This document shows positions 28,764 through 37,650 of a stretch of 64,000 nt of DNA, piece after piece (the stretch's first letter is position 1; each line of letters starts with the position of its first letter). The stretch comes from Sphingomonas sp. (lineage in GTDB: Bacteria; Pseudomonadota; Alphaproteobacteria; Sphingomonadales; Sphingomonadaceae): the NCBI GenBank assembly GCA_017418975.1, contig JAFOMG010000006.1, forward strand, positions 62,001-126,000. The letters run 5' to 3'. The position numbers were made by a program, and so were the translations under genes. Below the pieces are notes generated by a model. That model had not been told where the DNA came from. It was given only the letters and a program-made list of their open reading frames with translations, and did no database searches.

Positions 28764-28794
28764 GCCCAGGCGCACCGGCAGGGAGTCCGCGGCG

Positions 28795-29493
28795 ATGGAA
28801 GGCACGCTACATCGCTTCGGCCCGGAGATCTGGCTGGCGGACGGCCCGGTCGTGGCGGTCGCGGGCTTTCGCTACCCCACACGGATGGCAGTGATGCGGC
28901 TGCGCGACGGCACGCTCTTCCTCTGGTCGCCGATCGCGCTGTCCGACGCGCTGCACGGCGCGATCACGGCGCTCGGCGAGGTGCGGCACCTCATCGCGCC
29001 CAACGGCCTGCACGATCGCTTCCTGGGCGAATGGCAGGGCGCGTTCCCGCACGCCGCGCTCCACGCCCCGCCCTGCCTCGCCGCGCGACACCCCGATCTG
29101 CGCTTCGCCCGCGATCTGGCGGACGGGCCCGGCTTCGCCTGGGACGGCGAAGTCGACCAGATCGCGATCCCAGGCAATCGGATAACGACCGAGCTGGCTT
29201 TCTTCCACCAAGCGAGCCGCACGCTGCTGTTCACCGACCTGATCCAGCATTTCCCGCGCGGATGGTTCGCCGGATGGCGCGCCATCGTCGCCCGGCTCGA
29301 CGGGATGACCGCGCCCGAACCCCGGGTCCCCCGCAAGTTCCGCTATGCCTTTTCCGACCGCCCCGCCGCCCGGGCCGCGATGCGCCGCGTCCTCGACTGG
29401 CCGGCGGAGAAGCTCGTGATCGCGCACGGGCCGCCGGCCGAGCAGGATGCCCGCGCGGTCGTCGCCCGCGCCTTTCGCTGGCTGGGGGTTTAG
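28795..29493 (+). CDS. DUF4336 domain protein
   Basis: 232 residues. Recognised by EIWLADGPVVAVAGFRYPTR and HLIAPNGLHDRFLGEW, a metallo-beta-lactamase-like layout in which histidines at HLIAPNGLH and near IAHGPP could bind metal. It was earlier grouped as DUF4336; no proven activity. It lies 31 bases after mipA on the same strand. Confidence 0.8.
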   Translation: MEGTLHRFGPEIWLADGPVVAVAGFRYPTRMAVMRLRDGTLFLWSPIALSDALHGAITALGEVRHLIAPNGLHDRFLGEWQGAFPHAALHAPPCLAARHPDLRFARDLADGPGFAWDGEVDQIAIPGNRITTELAFFHQASRTLLFTDLIQHFPRGWFAGWRAIVARLDGMTAPEPRVPRKFRYAFSDRPAARAAMRRVLDWPAEKLVIAHGPPAEQDARAVVARAFRWLGV

Positions 29494-29580
29494 CCGGCAC
29501 GCTTGCAATGTTGGAGAATGAAATGTTCTTGTTTTGTTCGAAAGGCAATTCGGGCCTGTCGACAAGCGAGGACGATAATC

Positions 29581-31011
29581 ATGACAGTCAATGTGAAGGA
29601 CGCCCCCTATTCCGCCACCGGCGACGGGGCGACCGACGACACCGCCGCGATCCAGGCAGCACTGAACGACCACTGCCGGATCTTCATTCCTGCCGGCGTC
29701 TACCGGATCGATCCGTCGGTCGGCCTGGTGCTGCGGACGGGCAGCCAGATCGTCGGCGAAGGGCGCGGCGCCACTATCCTGCACGCGTTGCACGGCGGCG
29801 GCTCCATCGCGCAACTCGCTGCCTATGGCGGCGGATCGATCCTCCGCCGCGCCTTCAGTCCGAACGCTACGAACGACTATGTCACCGACGTGGTGCTCCG
29901 CGACTTCGGCGTGGTCCTGACGCATCCAGCCGGCAGCATCACCACCACCGAAATCCAGATCGGCATCGATCTGCGCAACATCACCCGCTCGATCGTCGAG
30001 CGCGTGCATGTCGGCAATCTCGCGCCCGAAAACGGCATTTTGAGCAAACTCAAGACGCCCGACTACAAATATGACGTCCAGGGCTATGGCATCGTGATCG
30101 GCAATATCAGCAGCGGCGTCACGCTGCCCGGGCCGGACAAGCTGAAGCCCTATGCCGGCGGAGAAGTGAACACGATCCGCAACTGCGCGGTCTGGGGGGC
30201 GTACAAGCTGATCACCCAGGACGACGGCGATCTCTGCCCGCTCTCCGCGGCGCATGCGACCACGATCGATACTTGCGACCTTCAGGCCGGGCACCACATC
30301 CTTGTCCAGGAAAGCCCCTATGCCACAGGCAATGCATGGCGCGGCAACACCCTGCAGGCCGTGGTCAAGCAGACCGGCAACGCCAACCCCAGCTTCCTGC
30401 TCCGGGTCGAGGGGTATAACAATCACATGGCCGACGGCTATATCGAGGGTCAGGACCGGACGGGTGGCGTGCCCCAGCTCGACTATTTCCTCTATCTCGG
30501 CAACAGCTCGCAGAACAACCGGATCGCGCTTCCCTATTTCGCCTATTCGTCGCTCGCCGCACAAATGGTGGACAATGGGCGGAGGAACATCGTGACCGGA
30601 TACGAAGCCGAGCCGCAGTTCACCGACCATGACAAGGATCCGGCCACCCCGCCGGTGGAAACGTCCAAGGCTTCGTTCGGCCCGGCCTTCACGCTCTATG
30701 ACGGGGCGCATGCCGAACCCTGGGTGAAGTTCCATTGGGACGGCACCCAAATGGTGATCGATGGCGGCCAGGGTGCCTCGGTGGTCCGCGTCGGCGTGGG
30801 CGACTATCTGGTCAACTGGGACAAGCCCTTCCGAAGCAACGACTATGCGCTGGCGGCGTCGCTCAACACCGACGCGTCCGGCCATCCGGGCTCGATCACG
30901 CTCGGCAGCCAGACCGCAGCGAATGCCCGCTTCTACACCTATATCGATGCCGGTGGTCCGCTGGCGCAGGCGGATCCGCAGTTCCTGTACGTATCGGCCA
31001 GGAATAGCTGA
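29581..31011 (+). CDS. Right-handed beta-helix protein, pectate-lyase-3 / tailspike-like
   Basis: 476 residues from an ATG with GAGGA upstream. The N-terminus (VKDAPYSATGDGATDDTAAI then QAAL) is the pectate-lyase-3 / phage-tailspike motif, followed by a long beta-helix and a C-terminal jelly-roll-like part (about 400-476). No signal peptide or membrane segment is visible. Base use is less GC-rich than its neighbours, which suits transfer. It may be a relic of a phage tail or an unusual glycan-binding protein. No phage genes flank it. Confidence 0.75.
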   Translation: MTVNVKDAPYSATGDGATDDTAAIQAALNDHCRIFIPAGVYRIDPSVGLVLRTGSQIVGEGRGATILHALHGGGSIAQLAAYGGGSILRRAFSPNATNDYVTDVVLRDFGVVLTHPAGSITTTEIQIGIDLRNITRSIVERVHVGNLAPENGILSKLKTPDYKYDVQGYGIVIGNISSGVTLPGPDKLKPYAGGEVNTIRNCAVWGAYKLITQDDGDLCPLSAAHATTIDTCDLQAGHHILVQESPYATGNAWRGNTLQAVVKQTGNANPSFLLRVEGYNNHMADGYIEGQDRTGGVPQLDYFLYLGNSSQNNRIALPYFAYSSLAAQMVDNGRRNIVTGYEAEPQFTDHDKDPATPPVETSKASFGPAFTLYDGAHAEPWVKFHWDGTQMVIDGGQGASVVRVGVGDYLVNWDKPFRSNDYALAASLNTDASGHPGSITLGSQTAANARFYTYIDAGGPLAQADPQFLYVSARNS

Positions 31012-31047
31012 TTCCGCTCCGCTCCTGCGCGTTCGCGCGCAGGAGCC

Positions 31048-31926
31048 TCAGCCCTCCACCCAATCCTTCGCCGCGATCCCCTGCGCATGGAGCAGCGCGG
31101 TCAGGTCGCCATGGTCGATCCGCACGCACGCCGCCGCCGCGACGATCGGCTTGGCGTGATAGGCCACGCCCAGCCCGGCCTCGCGGATCATCGCCAGGTC
31201 GTTGGCGCCGTCGCCCACCGCCAGCGTTCCGTCCATCGCCAGCCCCAGCTCGCCCCGTACCGCGCGCAGCGTCTCCAGCTTGGTGTTGCTGTCGACGATC
31301 GGCCGCTCGACCGTCCCGTCCAGCGCGCCGTCCGCGATCACCAGCCGGTTCGCGATGACGCGGTGGAAGCCGATCTCCGCGCCCACCGGCTCGGCGAAGC
31401 GCGTGAACCCGCCCGATACCAGCACGCAGGTCGCGCCCCGCGCCCGCATCGTCCGCACCAGCGCCTTCGCGCCCGGCATCAGCTTCACCCGCTCGGCCAG
31501 GCACTGGTCGATGGCGCTTTCGGAAAGCCCCTTCAGCAGCGCCACTCGTGCGTCGAGCGCGGCGCCGAAATCCAGCTCGCCGCGCATCGCCCGCTCGGTC
31601 ACTTCCGCGATCTGCGGCTTGATCCCGGCATAATCGGCAAGCTCGTCGATGCACTCCACGGTGATCATCGTCGAATCCATGTCGGCGACGAGCAGCTTCT
31701 TCTCCCGCCCCGCGGCCGGCTGCACCGCCACGTCGCAGGCCGGGAACGCGCCTTCCAGCGCGGCGCGCGCGGCATCGGGATGCAGGGCGAATTCGAGATC
31801 GGCCGCCCACCCCGCGTCGATCCAGCACGACGCTCCCGGCGCACAGCCCGCCGCCGCCAGCCGGTCACCCGCCTCGGAAAGCTGCCCCGCGGCCAAACCC
31901 TCTGCTATAAGCGTCGCAATGAACAT
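31048..31926 (-). CDS. serB: Phosphoserine phosphatase
   Basis: 292 residues. An N-terminal regulatory region of about 80 residues precedes a HAD-superfamily phosphatase core with DMDST (nucleophile Asp), VSGGFTRF and [10 protein letters not shown]. It performs the last step of serine synthesis. The ATG (MFIATL) overlaps the 5' end of the divergent miaA gene by 8 bases. Confidence 0.95.
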   Translation of the reverse strand: MFIATLIAEGLAAGQLSEAGDRLAAAGCAPGASCWIDAGWAADLEFALHPDAARAALEGAFPACDVAVQPAAGREKKLLVADMDSTMITVECIDELADYAGIKPQIAEVTERAMRGELDFGAALDARVALLKGLSESAIDQCLAERVKLMPGAKALVRTMRARGATCVLVSGGFTRFAEPVGAEIGFHRVIANRLVIADGALDGTVERPIVDSNTKLETLRAVRGELGLAMDGTLAVGDGANDLAMIREAGLGVAYHAKPIVAAAACVRIDHGDLTALLHAQGIAAKDWVEG

Positions 31927-32848
31927 CGGATCCCCTGACCTGCCTTTGGTGGCGCTCATCGCAGGGCCGACCGCGAGCGGCAAGTCCGCGCTCGCCCTCG
32001 CGCTGGCCGAAAAGCATGGCGGCGTCGTGATCAACGCGGATTCGATGCAGGTCTATGCCGACCTCCGCGTGCTCACCGCCCGCCCGTCGGTCGAGGAGGA
32101 GAAGCGCGCCCCGCACCGCCTGTTCGGCCATGTCGACGGCGCCGAAGCCTATTCCGCCGCGCGCTGGGCGGCCGAGGCGCGCTGCGCCATCGCCGAGGCG
32201 CATGCGGCGGGCCGCCTGCCCATCCTGGTCGGCGGCACCGGCATGTATCTGCGCACCCTGGTCGAGGGCATCGCACCGGTGCCCGAGATCGATCCGGAAA
32301 TCCGCGCCGCGGTGCGCGCCATGGCAGTCGCCGACGCGCATGCCGAGCTGTCCCGGCACGACCCCGAGACCGCCGCCCGGCTCAAGCCCGCCGACACCGC
32401 CCGCGTTTCCCGCGCGCTCGAAGTCGTCCGCTCCACCGGCAAGTCGCTCGGCGCATGGCAGGCGGAGCGCCACGGCGGCATCGGCGGCGAGGTGCGCATC
32501 GCCGCGCTGATCCTGCTGCCCGACAAGACCTGGCTCGCCGACCGGATCGATCGCCGCTTCCGCCACATGGCCCAGGTGGCGCGGAAGGAGGTCGAGGCGC
32601 TGCTCGCCCGTACCGACATACCGGACGACGCCCCGGTGCTGCGCGCGATCGGGGTGCGGGAGATCGGCCTGGCGCTCTCGGGCGAGAGCAACATGGACGA
32701 GGCGCATTTCGCCGGCTCGCTCGCCACCCGCCAGTATGCCAAGCGCCAATATACTTGGTTCCGCCGCCAGCCTCCGCCCGAGTGGGAGCGCACGGACGAG
32801 ACACAAACGAACAGACTCATTGAGCAATTCGAAACAAAATTACTATAA
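31919..32848 (+). CDS. miaA: tRNA dimethylallyltransferase
   Basis: 309 residues. P-loop GPTASGKS near the N-terminus, DSMQVY, and [14 protein letters not shown] near the C-terminus are MiaA hallmarks. It adds a dimethylallyl group to A37 of tRNAs reading UNN codons. The start overlaps the serB start region head-to-head; GTG in TTTGGTGGCG a few codons later is a possible alternative start. Its 3' end contains a promoter-like sequence for ilvB. Confidence 0.95.
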   Translation: MNIGSPDLPLVALIAGPTASGKSALALALAEKHGGVVINADSMQVYADLRVLTARPSVEEEKRAPHRLFGHVDGAEAYSAARWAAEARCAIAEAHAAGRLPILVGGTGMYLRTLVEGIAPVPEIDPEIRAAVRAMAVADAHAELSRHDPETAARLKPADTARVSRALEVVRSTGKSLGAWQAERHGGIGGEVRIAALILLPDKTWLADRIDRRFRHMAQVARKEVEALLARTDIPDDAPVLRAIGVREIGLALSGESNMDEAHFAGSLATRQYAKRQYTWFRRQPPPEWERTDETQTNRLIEQFETKLL

Positions 32849-32849
32849 T
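32820..32849 (+). promoter_or_regulatory. Candidate sigma-70 promoter of ilvBN
   Basis: TTGAGC (32820-32825), an 18-base spacer and a perfect TATAAT (32844-32849) lie over the miaA stop codon, about 80 bases upstream of the ilvB start. Promoters this close to consensus are rare in this GC-rich window. Confidence 0.6.
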
Positions 32850-32928
32850 GCGGCTTGACGCGTAGTTTTCGTGCAGCTAGCAGCGCCCTTCGGCGGTGCG
32901 TTTTGCACTGCAACCAACGGAGGCCGAT

Positions 32929-34677
32929 GTGACCGAGAAGAGTGGAGCAGACATCCTGATCGAGACGCTGTGCGATCTCGGTGTGGAAGTCGTGTTCGGC
33001 TATCCCGGCGGCGCGGTGCTCCCGATCTACGATGCCATCTTCAAGCAGGATCGCATCAAGCATATTCTCGTCCGCCACGAGCAGGCGGCGACGCACGCGG
33101 CCGAGGGCTATGCCCGGGCCACGGGCAAGCCGGGCGTCGTCCTCGTCACGTCGGGCCCGGGCGCGACCAACGCGGTCACCGGCATCACCGATGCGCTGAT
33201 GGATTCGATCCCGATGGTCGTCATCACCGGCCAGGTCCCCACCGGCCTGATCGGCACCGATGCCTTCCAGGAGGCCGACACGGTCGGCATCACCCGCCAC
33301 TGCTCGAAGCATAATTATCTGGTGAAGGACCCCGCGCGGCTGGAGCCGACGATCCGCGAGGCCTTCTACATCGCCACTTCGGGCCGGCCGGGCCCGGTGG
33401 TGATCGACATTCCCAAGGACGTCCAGGTCGCGACCGCGCGGCGCGGCGAGAACGCCCCGATCTCGCACAAGACCTATCGCCCCCAGGTCGAGCCCGATGC
33501 GGCGGCGATCGAGAAGGCGGTCGACATGCTGGCCGCGGCCGAGCGGCCGATCTTCTATACCGGCGGCGGAGTCATCAATTCCGGCCCCGAGGCCGCGCGC
33601 CTGCTGCGCCAGCTCGCGGAGATCACCGGCGCGCCGGTCACCTCAACGCTGATGGGCCTCGGCGCCTTCCCCGCCTCGGACGAAAAATGGCTGGGCATGC
33701 TGGGGATGCACGGCACCTACGAAGCCAATATGGCGATGAACAAGGCCGATCTGATCATCGCGCTGGGTGCCCGTTTCGACGATCGCGTCACCGGCCGCCT
33801 GGATGCCTTTTCGCCGAACAGCGCGAAGATCCATGTCGATATCGACCGGTCGAGCATCAACAAGAACGTCCGGGTCGACCTGCCCATCGTGGCGGATGTC
33901 GGCCGGGCGCTCCAGGCGATGATCGACGCGTATCAGCTTCGCAAGCATCCCCGCCCGGACCTGACCGAATGGTGGAACCGCATCCAGGGCTGGCGCCAGA
34001 CCCGTTGCCTGGATTTCCAGGAAGCCGATCCCCAGGTCATCATGCCCCAGCGCGCCATCAAGGCGCTGTGGGAAGCGACCCGGGACAAGGCGCCGATCAT
34101 CACCACCGAAGTCGGCCAGCACCAGATGTGGGCCGCCCAGCATTTCGACTTCGAGGATCCCAACAAATGGCTGACCTCGGGCGGCCTGGGGACGATGGGC
34201 TATGGCCTGCCGGCCGCGATCGGCGCTCAGCTGGGCAATCCGGACGCGCTGGTGATCGACATCGCCGGCGAAGCCTCGATCCAGATGAACATCCAGGAAC
34301 TGGCGACGGCGACCCAATATCGCCTGCCGGTCAAGATCTTCATCCTGAACAACGAATATATGGGCATGGTCCGCCAGTGGCAGCAGCTGACCTATCAGTC
34401 GCGCTATTCGGAGAGCTATAGCGACGCGCTGCCCGATTTCGTGAAGCTTGCCGAAGCCTATGGCTGGAAGGGCATCCGCATCGAGACGCGCGACCAGCTC
34501 GACACCGGCATCGCCGAGATGCTCGCGCATGACGGGCCGGTGCTGGTGGACTGCATGGTGGCCAAGCTCGCCAACTGTTTCCCGATGATCCCGTCGGGCG
34601 CCGCCCATACCGAAATGCTGCTCCAATCGGCCGAAGTCTCGGGCGAGATGGACGACGAAGCCAAGGCGCTGGTCTGA
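32929..34677 (+). CDS. ilvB: Acetolactate synthase large subunit
   Basis: 582 residues from GTG with GGAGG 6 bases upstream; a GTG 33 bases earlier lacks such a site. Thiamine-diphosphate enzyme: catalytic Glu in HEQAATHAAEGYARATG, and the diphosphate-binding GEASIQMNIQELATA region. It makes acetolactate or acetohydroxybutyrate for Val, Leu and Ile. ilvN follows after 4 bases and ilvC after a repeat. Confidence 0.98.
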   Translation: MTEKSGADILIETLCDLGVEVVFGYPGGAVLPIYDAIFKQDRIKHILVRHEQAATHAAEGYARATGKPGVVLVTSGPGATNAVTGITDALMDSIPMVVITGQVPTGLIGTDAFQEADTVGITRHCSKHNYLVKDPARLEPTIREAFYIATSGRPGPVVIDIPKDVQVATARRGENAPISHKTYRPQVEPDAAAIEKAVDMLAAAERPIFYTGGGVINSGPEAARLLRQLAEITGAPVTSTLMGLGAFPASDEKWLGMLGMHGTYEANMAMNKADLIIALGARFDDRVTGRLDAFSPNSAKIHVDIDRSSINKNVRVDLPIVADVGRALQAMIDAYQLRKHPRPDLTEWWNRIQGWRQTRCLDFQEADPQVIMPQRAIKALWEATRDKAPIITTEVGQHQMWAAQHFDFEDPNKWLTSGGLGTMGYGLPAAIGAQLGNPDALVIDIAGEASIQMNIQELATATQYRLPVKIFILNNEYMGMVRQWQQLTYQSRYSESYSDALPDFVKLAEAYGWKGIRIETRDQLDTGIAEMLAHDGPVLVDCMVAKLANCFPMIPSGAAHTEMLLQSAEVSGEMDDEAKALV

Positions 34678-34681
34678 TCCC

Positions 34682-35197
34682 ATGCATATCAAGGAAGAAG
34701 CAGCCGAGCGGCACACGCTCGCCGTCATCGTCGACAACGAGCCGGGCATCCTCGCCCGGATCGCCGGCCTGTTCACGGCGCGGGGCTACAACATCTCCTC
34801 GCTTACCGTGTCGGAGATCAGCGACGACGACCTGATCAGCCGCATCACCATCGTCACCGAGGCGTCGGCCCCGGTGATGGAGCAGATCATCGCCCAGCTC
34901 GAACGGCTGGTGCCGGTGCACAAGGTGACCGACCTCACTGCCTTCGGCCCGCATGTCGAGCGCGAGCTGGCGCTGGTGAAGGTGGCGGGCACCGGCGAGC
35001 ACCGGATCGAGGCGCTGCGCCTGGCCGAAGTCTATCGCGCCCGGGTGGTCGACGCGACGACCGCGAGCTTCGTCTTCGAAGTCACCGGCGGATCGGAGAA
35101 GCTGGACAAGTTCGTCGAGCTGATGCGCGACCTCGGCCTGGTCGAGGTGGCGCGCACCGGGATCGTCGCGATCGCGAGAGGGGCCGAGGCGGCCTGA
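34682..35197 (+). CDS. ilvN: Acetolactate synthase small (regulatory) subunit
   Basis: 171 residues. N-terminal ACT domain (HTLAVIVDNEPGILARIAG then LFTARGYNI) binds branched-chain amino acids for feedback control of IlvB, and the C-terminal domain completes the complex. It follows ilvB by 4 bases, so the subunits are made together. Confidence 0.97.
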   Translation: MHIKEEAAERHTLAVIVDNEPGILARIAGLFTARGYNISSLTVSEISDDDLISRITIVTEASAPVMEQIIAQLERLVPVHKVTDLTAFGPHVERELALVKVAGTGEHRIEALRLAEVYRARVVDATTASFVFEVTGGSEKLDKFVELMRDLGLVEVARTGIVAIARGAEAA

Positions 35198-36334
<1,137 letters not shown>

Positions 36335-36347
36335 GGAGAGGGCGTGC

Positions 36348-36377
36348 GGCGCCGGGCTTTGACAGAGGCCCGGCGCC
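36348..36377. terminator. Hairpin after ilvC
   Basis: Perfect 10-bp arms GGCGCCGGGC (36348-36357) and GCCCGGCGCC (36368-36377) around a 10-base loop, 14 bases after the ilvC stop. No T-tract, so it may protect the 3' end instead of terminating. The remaining bases to 36584 hold no gene I can support. Confidence 0.5.
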
Positions 36378-36584
36378 AGCCGCTGCGACAGCCACCGGAC
36401 ATTGCCCGCGGGATCGCCCGGGCCGCCAAGCGCCCATCCGGGCCCCATGCGCCCCGTCGGCCAACAGGCGGGGAAACGCCTGACAAAGCCCGGCGGAGGC
36501 GTGTCGTTCCTTCCCGCCGGACGGTTCCCGCGGCGCGATATCGGACTATAAGCATCGCGACCGCAGCGAGGAACGGGGGCTGAC

Positions 36585-37187
36585 TTGAACGAGACCGACG
36601 AAGGCCGGGGCGGCGTCAATCGCGTGGAAGCCTTTTCCGACGGCGTGATCGCGATCATCATCACGATCATGGTGCTCGAGATGAAGGCGCCCGAGGAACC
36701 GGGGCTGGCGCATCTCTGGGCGCTATGGCCGGTCTTCACCGCCTATGTGCTCAGCTATGCCTATGTCGCGATCTACTGGGTGAACCACCACCGCATGTTC
36801 GCCCATGCCACGCGGATCACCAACGACCTGCTCTGGGCCAATATCGCCCTGCTCTTCACGCTGTCGCTGGTGCCCTTCGCCACCGCCTATCTGGGCGAGC
36901 AGCATTTCACGCATGACGCGGCGCTGGTCTATATGTGCGTGATGATGCTGCCGAGCTTCGCCTATGTGTGGCTCCAGGCGGTGATCCGCCGCACCGGCCG
37001 GCAGGACGCGGCGGCGCAGGCCTATCACCACCGCACCCTGCGCAAGGGCGCGGTGGCCTCCGCCATCTATGCGAGCGGCATCGCCCTCACCTTCGTCTCG
37101 CCCTGGGCGGGGCTGGCCTGCGCGGCGCTGGTGGCGGTGCTGTGGTTCCTGCCCAAGAGCCCGATCGACGCGCTGTTCGGAGAGTAA
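36585..37187 (+). CDS. TMEM175 family (DUF1211) potassium channel-like protein
   Basis: 200 residues with about five to six hydrophobic spans. The first carries the family filter motif RxxxFSD (NRVEAFSDGVIAIIITI). Bacterial TMEM175 proteins form weakly selective potassium channels. The TTG start follows GAGGAACGGGGG; no better start is seen. It stands alone between ilvC and the GIY-YIG element. Confidence 0.88.
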   Translation: MNETDEGRGGVNRVEAFSDGVIAIIITIMVLEMKAPEEPGLAHLWALWPVFTAYVLSYAYVAIYWVNHHRMFAHATRITNDLLWANIALLFTLSLVPFATAYLGEQHFTHDAALVYMCVMMLPSFAYVWLQAVIRRTGRQDAAAQAYHHRTLRKGAVASAIYASGIALTFVSPWAGLACAALVAVLWFLPKSPIDALFGE

Positions 37188-37200
37188 GGCGGAGCTACTT

Positions 37201-37575
37201 CTTTCCCCGGCGAAGGCCGGGGCCCAGGCTTGAATTCTAGGGCATGGCGATCCGATCGTAGAGATCGTCCCAATCTGGATTCATCGTTTCGATCTCGCGC
37301 AGCTTCCAGAGGCGTTTCCACTCTTTCATCTGTTTCTCGCGATGTCGTGCCGCTTCGAGGCTCTCGAAGGCCTGATACCAGACGAGCAGCTTGCACCCAT
37401 ATTTCTTGGTGAAGCCCTCGACCACTCCGTTCCGATGCTCCCAGGCTCGCTTCGCGAGGTCGCTGGTCGCGCCGATATACAGCGTGCCGTTTCGCCCGCT
37501 GGCCATGATGTAGGCATAACCCCGTAGCTCCACGCTCAGACTCCAAGTCTGGGCCCCGGCCTTCGCCGGGGAAAG
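37201..37575. mobile_element. GIY-YIG gene bracketed by perfect 27-bp REP-like inverted repeats
   Basis: 37201-37227 and 37549-37575 are exact inverted copies over 27 bases (CTTTCCCCGGCGAAGGCCGG continuing GGCCCAG). A further 10 bases inward match in about 7. Each end is itself a hairpin of the R1-R6 family (CCCCGGCGAAGGCCGGGG against CCCCGCGAAGGCGGGG). The 375-bp unit holds only the GIY-YIG nuclease gene and its ribosome-binding site. It looks like a compact mobile cassette placed between convergent genes; mobility is inferred. Confidence 0.6.
37237..37533 (-). CDS. Small GIY-YIG endonuclease-domain protein
   Basis: 98 residues from GTG with GGAG 8 bases upstream. The single domain has GYAYIMASGRNGTLYIGATS (the GIY-YIG strands), Arg in LAKRAWEHR, and a conserved Glu region, as in UvrC-type and homing-nuclease catalytic domains. 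The start and ribosome-binding site adjoin the right inverted repeat. Orphan copies of this family are often annotated as excinuclease-like, with no proven role. A link to the surrounding repeats is my inference. Confidence 0.88.
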   Translation of the reverse strand: MELRGYAYIMASGRNGTLYIGATSDLAKRAWEHRNGVVEGFTKKYGCKLLVWYQAFESLEAARHREKQMKEWKRLWKLREIETMNPDWDDLYDRIAMP

Positions 37576-37598
37576 ATAAAGTCCGCCCTCCCCCAACG

Positions 37599-37628
37599 AA
37601 AAGGGCGCCCCGGTCTCCCGGAGCGCCC
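37599..37628 (-). terminator. Terminator of second TonB receptor gene
   Basis: On the minus strand arms 37618-37628 and 37603-37613 pair in 10 of 11 positions around a 4-base loop and run into TTTTCG. It lies 23 bases after the receptor stop. Confidence 0.8.
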
Positions 37629-37650
37629 CATCCCTGGCCGATGGCCCGAT

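Noticed and set aside
32850..32928. Leader peptide or attenuator for ilvB
   Set aside because: No short frame rich in Val, Leu or Ile and no convincing terminator; the only frame here runs on into ilvB without a stop.
36378..36584. Arg-rich + strand frame after ilvC
   Set aside because: Extreme Arg/Pro content, no ribosome-binding site, and runs into the TMEM175 start; treated as non-coding.
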